A stretch of 5,202 nucleotides of DNA from Candidatus Levyibacteriota bacterium (GTDB lineage Bacteria; Patescibacteria; Microgenomatia; Levybacterales; UBA12049). Below the pieces are notes generated by a model, which worked only from the letters and a program-made list of their open reading frames with translations, made no database searches and was not told the origin of the DNA. Position 1 is the stretch's first letter, and every line of letters starts with the position of its first letter. Below are positions 1 through 5,202 of the stretch, one piece after another. Made by a program: the position numbers and the translations under genes. The stretch is taken from NCBI GenBank assembly GCA_003173915.1, contig PPGL01000035.1, forward strand, positions 1 through 5,202, in the 5' to 3' direction.

Positions 1-2095
1 TTGCCTCTTGATGGAGAAGTAGTCCGAGTGCATAAAATGCATCACGATAATCTGATTTGAGTTTGGTTGTTTGCTCAAGGGTTTGGACTCCTAAATCATA
101 CTGGCCATTTTGTGCATATAACAAACCTAAATTATAGGAAATTTTTGCATCGGTTGGCGCAAGTTGTTGGGCTTTTTGCATTGCTTCGAGTGCAGGGGCA
201 AGATACTGTGGATTAAGTTGCGAAAGTGTGTACATGATTCTCACGCGTGATTTCCAAAATGTGATGTTGTTAGGATAGTCTTGCGTAATTTGGTCGTTTG
301 CAGTAATTGCCTCTTGTGCTAGCTGTGCTGCTGCAGTTGCACTTGCTGCATCTTTTTGCGCTCCAAGTGCTGTTGCCATAACTGCTGCATTAATTGCTAA
401 TTCGTCTTTAAATACTGGTTCGTCAGGACGCGCAGCAACTGCTTGATGAAGAGGTTGATATGCAGACTGATATTGACCTGCACGATCAAGATTGTAGCCA
501 AGCCCATATGATCTGTCTGCTTCCCAATAATTTCCTAAAACAAGAATTCCATACAATGCAACAAGCCATACGGCAATAATTCCTACCCATTGTCCAGATC
601 CTGCTTCGTGTTCCTCTATAGCAGATTCTGGTAATCGAATAATATTATTAAGAAAAAAGAAAAACGCAGGAATTAATAAGAAATATATATTAACAATAAC
701 AACAGAGAATCCAAAAAAATTTGAAATAAGAATTGTTGTATAGGATGTCACAAGGGCGAGTGATATGCCAAAAATACTTGATTGTTGAGTGTATTTGATT
801 TTTTTAGATTTTTCATCAATTGCAAATAATTCGTCAGGTGAAAATTTTGCAAATACTTTGACTATTCCAAATCCAAATAATCCAATAATTGCAAGATAGG
901 TGAGTAGTCCAAATGCACCTGTTGTTGCCAAGTAATTTAAGTATTCATTGTGGGCTTTGTTATATAAATAATCCCACTCAGACGTAAGATTGTGTCCAAC
1001 AGGTCTGTATTTGTAATACGCAAAAGCAAATGTTTCGACACCTGTTCCAAAGAGTGGATTATGAAGCCAAGCATCAATTGCTCCTTTCCATACATACATA
1101 CGAATTTTTGCAGAATTTGTTCCACCAACTTCTCCAGTAATTGCATTTGGTTGTATTGTTGCTGGCGGAGCGGATGGTGTGGGTTTGGTAGGTGTTAACT
1201 GCTGCATAATTTGTGAAAGTGTAAATTTATCAAGTTGTGAGAATGGAGTCCCAACAAAAAATGTTGCTAGGATAATAATAAGTCCTGCAATCCATAAACC
1301 AGAAAATTGTATGAGTACTTTTCTTGCATAAAATCCAGTGACCAAGCCTAGAAAGATAAAACCGCCAACAATTGCAAGAAACGAACTCTTTGAATTAGCA
1401 AAGAGTAAGTCGACATAAAACAACAAACTTACCAGTCCAAAAAAAACAGCTGATTTCCAACGTTTTTTCCCTACATTATCATAGGTATAAAACATGCCAA
1501 AGGGTAAAAGAATGGATAAGTACGCGCCAAACCAATCTGGTTGTCCGAGTGTTGAAAACATACGGACCATTGGTTGAAATGCTCCTGTCCAACAAGAGAC
1601 GTCAAAGGTTCCTCGAAAAAGATAACAGGTTGGGTCATAGCCAAAGTGAGAGGGAAGCCCCCATAGCGATGTGATAATTCCTGATGCAATTGATACCAAG
1701 AGCATGCGGTTAATATATTTTTTGGCAATATTACTCACAAATGCGTAGTACAAAAAGACGTAGGTAAGAAGAGAAAGTAGCCCGCCGTTAAAACGAGAAT
1801 AATATCCCCACCACGAGACGTGTCGGTCCATGGAAAAAATTGTGGAAATTATTTGAGACAGCAAAAAAAGAAGTATTGGAATATCAAGAGGAGTGCGAAG
1901 AACAAAAATTCTTCTTTGGATTATCATTTTTGTAGTCCAGCCAGCACCAATGACTAATGCAAGAATAAAGGTTAACCATAATTTGTTAAATTCAAAAAGC
2001 TCGGAAGTATCGCCCACAAACGCAAGTGGAACAAATAGTAACAGTAAATAAAAAGACCAACGAATTATTTTGTCACAAATAGCAACAAGCTTCAT
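1..2095 (-). CDS. O-antigen ligase/polymerase-like (Wzy_C) membrane protein with C-terminal TPR repeats, 3' end outside window
   Basis: I translated this by hand from ATG at 2095-2093. The frame stays open for 698 codons to the window edge, so the C-terminus is missing. The first ~485 residues are a polytopic membrane protein, with hydrophobic segments near residues 13-27, 40-58, 70-87, 106-122, 190-205, 216-232, 238-255, 264-281, 391-414, 440-460 and 464-483; another lies near 503-521. Wzy_C/WaaL-type features are an NSKSSFLAI segment (234-242), RMYVWKGAIDAW followed by NPLFGTG (332-352), and the HNEYLNYLATTGAFGLLTYL loop (382-401). A Pro/Thr-rich loop lies at ~301-316. Residues ~526-698 are Ala/Gln-rich helical repeats of TPR type; the clearest runs from SYNLGLLYAQNGQYDLGV (653-670) into a second SDYRDAFYALGLLL unit. 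By family, such proteins join or transfer lipid-linked glycans at the outer face of the membrane. The exact substrate cannot be told, and a glycosyltransferase-like role is also possible. It is divergent from mreB. No Shine-Dalgarno site precedes the ATG. Confidence 0.85.
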   Translation of the reverse strand, partial: MKLVAICDKIIRWSFYLLLLFVPLAFVGDTSELFEFNKLWLTFILALVIGAGWTTKMIIQRRIFVLRTPLDIPILLFLLSQIISTIFSMDRHVSWWGYYSRFNGGLLSLLTYVFLYYAFVSNIAKKYINRMLLVSIASGIITSLWGLPSHFGYDPTCYLFRGTFDVSCWTGAFQPMVRMFSTLGQPDWFGAYLSILLPFGMFYTYDNVGKKRWKSAVFFGLVSLLFYVDLLFANSKSSFLAIVGGFIFLGLVTGFYARKVLIQFSGLWIAGLIIILATFFVGTPFSQLDKFTLSQIMQQLTPTKPTPSAPPATIQPNAITGEVGGTNSAKIRMYVWKGAIDAWLHNPLFGTGVETFAFAYYKYRPVGHNLTSEWDYLYNKAHNEYLNYLATTGAFGLLTYLAIIGLFGFGIVKVFAKFSPDELFAIDEKSKKIKYTQQSSIFGISLALVTSYTTILISNFFGFSVVIVNIYFLLIPAFFFFLNNIIRLPESAIEEHEAGSGQWVGIIAVWLVALYGILVLGNYWEADRSYGLGYNLDRAGQYQSAYQPLHQAVAARPDEPVFKDELAINAAVMATALGAQKDAASATAAAQLAQEAITANDQITQDYPNNITFWKSRVRIMYTLSQLNPQYLAPALEAMQKAQQLAPTDAKISYNLGLLYAQNGQYDLGVQTLEQTTKLKSDYRDAFYALGLLLHQEA

Positions 2096-2107
2096 AGAAA
2101 AGGGAAA

Positions 2108-2166
2108 AGCGTTTAGTGTGAAGCGTAAGGTTTTTTCTTAGGGCTTGACGCTTCCCACGTAACGCT
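2108..2166. repeat. Inverted array of 7-bp units in the ligase leader (IR1)
   Basis: The left arm (2108-2128) is three tandem 7-mers: AGCGTTT, AGTGTGA, AGCGTAA. The right arm (2146-2166) is TGACGCT, TCCCACG, TAACGCT, the reverse-complement theme. The arms pair at 17 of 21 positions around a 17-nt T-rich loop and include a perfect 7-bp core, GAAGCGT (2120-2126) with ACGCTTC (2148-2154). On the minus strand the hairpin is followed by a pyrimidine run, TTTCCCTTTTCT, directly before the ligase ATG. That resembles a weak attenuator, but the T run is interrupted and the stem is imperfect. Confidence 0.7.
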
Positions 2167-2182
2167 AATACAAGCGTACCAT
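2165..2182 (-). other. Possible five-codon upstream ORF (MVRLY) in the ligase leader
   Basis: On the minus strand, ATG at 2182-2180 reads M-V-R-L-Y and then TAG at 2167-2165. It is preceded by AAGGAG (2198-2193) at a 10-nt spacing, the best Shine-Dalgarno-like match I found upstream of any start in the window. It is in frame with the downstream gene (29 codons upstream) but separated from it by TAG and a later TAA. It could be a leader peptide acting with the IR1 hairpin, or simply chance. Confidence 0.25.
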
Positions 2183-2183
2183 A

Positions 2184-2212
2184 TTGGAAAAGCTCCTTCA
2201 AGATGATATTAT
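2184..2212 (+). promoter_or_regulatory. Candidate promoter for mreBCD
   Basis: TTGGAA (2184-2189; 4 of 6 to TTGACA) is separated by 17 bp from TATTAT (2207-2212; 5 of 6 to TATAAT). Transcription would start near 2219, giving an mreB leader of about 70 nt that contains the whole IR2 repeat. Its -10 box overlaps the opposite-strand -10 box of the ligase promoter candidate. This is a sequence match only. Confidence 0.45.
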
Positions 2213-2216
2213 ACCA
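2208..2216 (-). promoter_or_regulatory. Extended -10 promoter candidate for the leftward ligase-like gene
   Basis: The minus strand reads TGGTATAAT, a perfect TATAAT (2213-2208) with the TGn extended -10 motif. No good -35 box lies 17 bp upstream (TGAGGC at 2236-2231), which is acceptable for an extended -10 promoter. Transcription would start near 2201, giving a leader of about 105 nt that carries the MVRLY upstream ORF and the IR1 hairpin. Confidence 0.5.
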
Positions 2217-2227
2217 GTATCAATAGA

Positions 2228-2279
2228 ATTGCCTCATTGTTTCACTGTTTCATTGTTAACAATGTATCAATGAGACAAT
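2228..2279. repeat. Inverted array of 8-bp units in the mreB leader (IR2)
   Basis: The left side is ATTGCCTC, ATTGTTTC, ACTGTTTC and a partial ATTGTT (2228-2257). The right side is a partial AACAAT followed by GTATCAAT and GAGACAAT (2258-2279), the reverse-complement theme. Positions 2236-2279 form a 44-bp imperfect palindrome with no spacer: 18 of 22 arm positions pair, plus one G-U in the mreB-sense RNA. Its centre, 2251-2264, is a perfect 14-bp palindrome. A further GTATCAAT copy lies at 2217-2224. The array ends 12 nt before the mreB ATG and covers the -35 region of the leftward promoter. It could be an operator or an RNA hairpin. Confidence 0.75.
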
Positions 2280-2291
2280 AGAACACTGCAT

Positions 2292-3428
2292 ATGATTTCA
2301 CTTATTAATAATTTTTTTGGGATTTTTTCAGAGGATATTGGTATAGACTTAGGTACTGCCAATACCCTTGTGTGGGTAAAAGGAAAAGGTGTTGTGATTC
2401 GCGAACCATCTGTTGTTGCCAGGCATAAAAAAACAAAGCAAATTATAGCAATTGGTACAGAAGCAAAAAAAATGCTTGGGAAAACCCCCATGACTATAGA
2501 AACAGTTAGGCCACTTCGAGGAGGCGTTATCGCAGATTTTGATGCAACAGCAGCAATGATTGCGCATTATATGCGAGAAATAAATCAAACAAGTTCGGCA
2601 CTGACAAAATCATTTATTCATCCAAGAGTTGCTGTTGGAATTCCATCCGCAGTTACAGAAGTAGAGCGTCGTGCTGTTTGGGAAGCAGCGCTTAGCGCGG
2701 GAGCACGAGAAGCATTTCTTATTGAAGAACCAATGGCAGCAGCAATTGGTGCAGGAGTAAGCGTTTTTCAACCAACAGGCATTATGGTTGTTGACGTTGG
2801 TGGAGGAACAACAGAAATTGCTGTTATTTCTCTTGGAGGGATTGTTGTGAATCGCTCGCTCAAGCTCGCAGGAGACAATATGAATGAAGCAATTATGCAT
2901 TACATTCGTTTGCGACATGGACTACTAATTGGAGAAAAAACAGCTGAAGAGGTAAAAATGTCTATTGGAAGTGCATATCAAGTACGGTCAAGAGTCAAAA
3001 GTCAAACCGCTAGACATGCTGAGGATAAGAAGGCAAAAGATCAAGACGGGGAAGAGAAAGAGACAAATGAAAAAATGGCGATTGTCAGGGGTCGAGACAT
3101 TGAAACAGGACTTCCGAAAAGTTTACGTGTTAACGAGATAGAAGTACGAGAAGCATTGGCGCCTGTTTTGGCCGAGATTATAGAAGGGATTGCAGAAGTT
3201 GCCGAAGAAGCACCACCAGAGCTTACTGCAGACATTCTCGAACACGGCATTTTACTCACAGGTGGCGGCGCATTGTTGTCTGGTTTTGACAGACTTATTG
3301 TAGAACGGACACATATCCCAGTTGTTGTTGCAGAAGATCCACTAACAACCGTTGTACGGGGGACAGGAAAAGTGCTTGATGATATGCATTTACTCGATAG
3401 AGTAAAGGTAACCGGCGGATTGAAATAG
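2292..3428 (+). CDS. mreB: Rod shape-determining protein MreB (bacterial actin) with a charged insert
   Basis: This is the actin-fold ATPase that polymerises under the inner membrane and guides the peptidoglycan elongation machinery. Visible motifs are the phosphate-1 loop IDLGTANT (18-25), REPSVVA (37-43), the segment GIPSAVTEVERRAV (116-129) with the Glu expected near the catalytic site, EEPMAAAIGAG (145-155), the phosphate-2 loop VVDVGGGTTEIAV (166-178), VRGRDIETGLPK (265-276) and the adenosine loop TGGGALLSG (323-331). A short amphipathic N-terminus, ISLINNFFGIF, probably touches the membrane. The length of 378 residues exceeds the usual ~340-350 because of a Lys/Glu/Asp-rich stretch at about 233-262, between IGSAYQV and VRGRD. 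The ATG at 2292 is the natural start: it matches the family N-terminus, and an in-frame TGA lies at 2271-2273. No Shine-Dalgarno site is visible. It is first in the order mreB-mreC-mreD. Confidence 0.97.
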   Translation: MISLINNFFGIFSEDIGIDLGTANTLVWVKGKGVVIREPSVVARHKKTKQIIAIGTEAKKMLGKTPMTIETVRPLRGGVIADFDATAAMIAHYMREINQTSSALTKSFIHPRVAVGIPSAVTEVERRAVWEAALSAGAREAFLIEEPMAAAIGAGVSVFQPTGIMVVDVGGGTTEIAVISLGGIVVNRSLKLAGDNMNEAIMHYIRLRHGLLIGEKTAEEVKMSIGSAYQVRSRVKSQTARHAEDKKAKDQDGEEKETNEKMAIVRGRDIETGLPKSLRVNEIEVREALAPVLAEIIEGIAEVAEEAPPELTADILEHGILLTGGGALLSGFDRLIVERTHIPVVVAEDPLTTVVRGTGKVLDDMHLLDRVKVTGGLK

Positions 3429-3437
3429 AAAATAGCG

Positions 3438-3519
3438 ATATGCATTACGAATTATGCAGTAAGCAGAAAAATTCATATAACAACTTCATACTGCATATTG
3501 CGTAAAGCATAATTCATAC
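3438..3519. repeat. Inverted array of 7-bp units between mreB and mreC (IR3)
   Basis: The left side is four tandem 7-mers: ATATGCA, TTACGAA, TTATGCA, GTAAGCA (3438-3465). The right side is five: TTCATAC, TGCATAT, TGCGTAA, AGCATAA, TTCATAC (3485-3519). The right units fit the theme NKCRTAN and the left units its reverse complement. A further TTCATAT lies at 3472-3478. As a hairpin, 3440-3461 pairs with 3489-3510 at 19 of 22 positions around a 27-nt loop. The right array ends one base before the mreC ATG. No T-run follows, so it is not an intrinsic terminator. It occupies most of the 92-bp mreB-mreC spacer. Confidence 0.8.
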
Positions 3520-3520
3520 T

Positions 3521-4306
3521 ATGCGAAGACGAACACTTCTGATTGTAGTTTTTACGTTTTGCTTTGTTGTACTTTTATGTATTTTTGCAATTGGTGCTTT
3601 TGCAAATCTGTCAGGAATTGGTTTTCTACAATCTATTTTTTCTCCCTTACAAACAAGCATTGTTTCTGTATTTCATCACACAGGTTCTACAAGTGAAATT
3701 GATGTATTAAAACAGCAAAATTTGCAGCTTTCCAAACAACTTACAAATCTTCATCTGATTGAGGCAGATAATAAAGCGCTTCACGACCAATTTCAAACAA
3801 CATCACCATCATCCACAACACTTTTGCCAGTAACAATTGTTGGCATGCCAGATTTTATTCCAGGAGTAACACTTCCTGATTCCCTAATTATCGGCGCTGG
3901 GAAAAATAAAGGAGTTTCTGTGGGGCAAACAGTAGTATACAAAAATCAACTTATCGGGGTAGTCCAAACAACAAATAGCTCCTTTTCAAAAGTGCAGCTT
4001 ATCACAGCAAATACTGTTTCTTTTGCTGCAAAAACAGCAAAAACAGGAGCAGTTGGCATTGTGAAAGGATTTGGCAGTGGACAACTCGAACTTGATAATG
4101 TTGTTTTATCCGATACGCTACAGATTGGTGATATGGTTGTTACAAATCCTGATATTTCTGAAAATGGAAAAGGATTTCCTCCGGGACTTATTATTGGAAA
4201 AATAACATCAATTGAGAAAAGACCAAGCGATTTATTTCAAAAAGCGCATATTCAAGTATTAACAGATATTACAAAGTTACCAATTGTTTTTGTCATGATG
4301 CAGTAA
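3521..4306 (+). CDS. mreC: Rod shape-determining protein MreC
   Basis: MreC is a bitopic scaffold that links the MreB filament and MreD to the periplasmic wall-synthesis enzymes, notably PBP2. The 261 residues show the family layout: a basic start MRRR, one transmembrane helix at about 5-28, a coiled coil around 58-91 (SEIDVLKQQNLQLSKQL onward), then the beta-rich MreC domain from about 100 to the end. Recognisable blocks are IGAGKNKGVSVGQTVVYKN (124-142), followed by QLIGVV (143-148), and VVTNPDISENGKGFPPGLII (206-225), equivalent to the family's 'V.T.G..G.FP.G...G' segment. The length is near the usual 260-300. The start is fixed by an in-frame TAA at 3503-3505 with no other ATG between. 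No Shine-Dalgarno site is present because the IR3 repeat runs up to the start codon. It is probably co-transcribed with mreB and mreD. Confidence 0.93.
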   Translation: MRRRTLLIVVFTFCFVVLLCIFAIGAFANLSGIGFLQSIFSPLQTSIVSVFHHTGSTSEIDVLKQQNLQLSKQLTNLHLIEADNKALHDQFQTTSPSSTTLLPVTIVGMPDFIPGVTLPDSLIIGAGKNKGVSVGQTVVYKNQLIGVVQTTNSSFSKVQLITANTVSFAAKTAKTGAVGIVKGFGSGQLELDNVVLSDTLQIGDMVVTNPDISENGKGFPPGLIIGKITSIEKRPSDLFQKAHIQVLTDITKLPIVFVMMQ

Positions 4307-4343
4307 TATTAATCAAGAGACGCGTTTAGGTTTTGTTTGAAAT

Positions 4344-4772
4344 ATGAAAATATTTTTTATTGGCATTCTTTTTTTGGTTGCAATACTTCTTGAAACAACA
4401 ATGATTCAGTTGCCTCTTGTTTTGCTTTTGCTTCTTGTTACAACGATTGTATACCAGAGTGAAATTGTTTTTTTCCTTGCAGTATTTCTTGGAGTGCTTC
4501 TTGATGGATTATTATTTCGGCCACTGGGGAGTACGGGAATATTTTTCTTGTTGTTCTTGTTGTTTGTCTTTTTATACGAACGGAAATTCGAGCTGAGGAC
4601 CGTTCAATTTGCCGCTCTTATGTCTTTTCTAGGATCATTTTTGTATATGATCATTTTTGGTCATAGCATATTGTGGTTACAGCTAGGAATAAGTATTCTT
4701 GTTGGGATTGGGTGCTTTTTGTTACTTTCTTTTTCTCCAGAAAAAATCCCCGAACAAAAAGTTGGATGGTAA
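4344..4772 (+). CDS. mreD: Rod shape-determining protein MreD
   Basis: MreD is the small multi-pass membrane partner of MreC in the elongation complex. The 142-residue product is almost wholly hydrophobic, with about five or six membrane segments near 3-19, 21-37, 41-58, 63-79, 88-106 and 110-130. The most telling motif is GVLLDGLLFRPLGSTGIFFL (50-69), matching the conserved family pattern of G-x-x-x-D followed by R-P-L-G. Its position directly after mreC supports the call, since MreD sequence is poorly conserved. It is slightly shorter than the typical 150-170 residues, mostly at the C-terminus. The mreC-mreD gap is 37 bp and holds no repeat array; the closest purine-rich element, AAGAGA, lies over 20 nt upstream of the ATG, too far for normal initiation. 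The ATG at 4344 gives the expected short N-terminus. Confidence 0.88.
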   Translation: MKIFFIGILFLVAILLETTMIQLPLVLLLLLVTTIVYQSEIVFFLAVFLGVLLDGLLFRPLGSTGIFFLLFLLFVFLYERKFELRTVQFAALMSFLGSFLYMIIFGHSILWLQLGISILVGIGCFLLLSFSPEKIPEQKVGW

Positions 4773-4843
4773 AAAACTGTATCATTGCCTATTTCTCACT
4801 CCTACTTCACATAAATTTTTACGATTTTTCGCATGATTTACAA

Positions 4844-5202
4844 ATGAGAGAATCTGCTCCAGTTTTTCCGTGGCAGCAGGCATTTGTAGGCTGTCAGGTC
4901 ACAACACAAGAAATGCTCGCTCCTGAGTTTTTTCTTAATGTAAGAATTTATGCAGAAAGAATTCAGCCTGCAATAGATAGATCAATCAGGCGAGTGGGGA
5001 CAGGCAGACTCGGGAAGCCCCAGTCGGTTGTGGTGTATACGAAAACTCCTTCAGAAGAAAAACAGGCAAAAATTAGAAAAAGAGTAGAAGCAGCTGCAAG
5101 GCGGGAAAAAAGGCGAGATGAGGCTGCAGCAGAACGTATGGCAAATGATAGGGGAAATCATCCTCCGCTTTATAACACCCTTATGGACATGCCAAAAGAT
5201 AG
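4844..5202 (+). CDS. Hypothetical protein, basic and charged, 3' end outside window
   Basis: The frame is open from ATG 4844 to the window edge (119 codons plus two bases); I do not recognise a family. Visible residues begin MRESAPVFPWQQAFVGCQ. After a mixed segment with VRIYAERIQPAIDRSIRR (residues 33-50) comes QSVVVYTKTPSEEKQAKIRK (60-79), then a highly charged, probably helical Lys/Arg/Glu/Ala stretch (about 70-100) and NHPPLYNTLMDMPKD. No membrane segment is present from this start. The same frame also opens at ATG 4766, which overlaps the mreD stop (ATGGTAA). That start would add 26 residues including a hydrophobic stretch (CIIAYFSLLL) that could be an anchor or signal. Neither start has a Shine-Dalgarno site. 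With the shorter start, 4773-4843 is a 71-bp spacer with no terminator seen. The sequence does not resemble the start of PBP2 or RodA. Confidence 0.6.
   Translation, partial: MRESAPVFPWQQAFVGCQVTTQEMLAPEFFLNVRIYAERIQPAIDRSIRRVGTGRLGKPQSVVVYTKTPSEEKQAKIRKRVEAAARREKRRDEAAAERMANDRGNHPPLYNTLMDMPKD

Noticed and set aside
937..1728. Short open frames on both strands (937-1146 minus, 992-1198 plus, 1471-1728 minus)
   Set aside because: They lie inside the long minus-strand ligase-like frame in other reading frames, with cysteine-rich or low-quality translations and no family features.
2217..2283. MITE-like insertion with target duplication (direct CAATAGAA at 2221-2228 and 2276-2283 flanking the palindrome)
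   Set aside because: The direct repeats overlap the palindrome arms and are explained by the 8-bp periodic units; there is no second copy of the element in the window.
2267..3445. Minus-strand open frames across mreB (2267-2491, 2349-2588, 2610-2918, 3041-3445)
   Set aside because: They are antisense shadows of mreB, with odd composition and no recognisable motifs.
3438..3519. CRISPR array or rho-independent terminator at the mreB-mreC repeats
   Set aside because: Units are only 7 bp without spacers, and no T-run follows the stem, so neither label fits.
4773..4843. A fourth inverted array before the last gene
   Set aside because: Only a weak direct repeat (ATTTTTACG, ATTTTTCGC) is seen; there is no inverted partner and no consistent register.
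1..5202. Alternative genetic code with TGA as glycine (known in some related lineages)
   Set aside because: All genes read through with standard stops TAG or TAA, glycines are ordinary GGN, and no gene is broken by an in-frame TGA.

Overview
The window reads as a cell-envelope and cell-shape locus from an AT-rich bacterium. The long left-hand gene encodes an O-antigen ligase-like membrane protein with a TPR tail. Together with a compact mreBCD set and an absence of Shine-Dalgarno sites, this points to a member of the Candidate Phyla Radiation (Patescibacteria). That placement is an inference from protein style only. The standard code fits: the gene ends seen are TAG, TAA and TAA, and no gene needs TGA read as sense.

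Layout. Positions 1-2095 (minus strand) hold a 3'-truncated Wzy/WaaL-family membrane protein with a TPR tail, 698 codons visible. Positions 2096-2291 are a divergent control region. It has two promoter candidates whose -10 boxes overlap on opposite strands, a five-codon upstream ORF, and two imperfect inverted repeats built from short tandem units. Rightward come mreB (2292-3428), a 92-bp spacer holding a third inverted array, mreC (3521-4306), mreD (4344-4772) and the 5' part of an unrecognised gene (about 4844 to the window end). PBP2 (mrdA) and RodA, frequent neighbours of mreD, are not seen here.

Function. MreB is the actin-like filament, MreC the periplasm-facing scaffold and MreD the multi-pass membrane partner of the elongation machinery that directs peptidoglycan synthesis. 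The divergent gene probably polymerises or transfers a surface glycan, so the intergenic region may coordinate wall elongation with surface-polymer assembly (inference).

Main point of interest. The leader regions of the ligase-like gene, mreB and mreC each carry an imperfect inverted repeat with 21-22 bp arms. Each arm is made of about three degenerate 7- or 8-bp units. The three sequences differ but share this geometry, and each ends within about 1-12 nt of a start codon. None of the genes has a recognisable Shine-Dalgarno site. MreB also carries a charged insert of about 30 residues.
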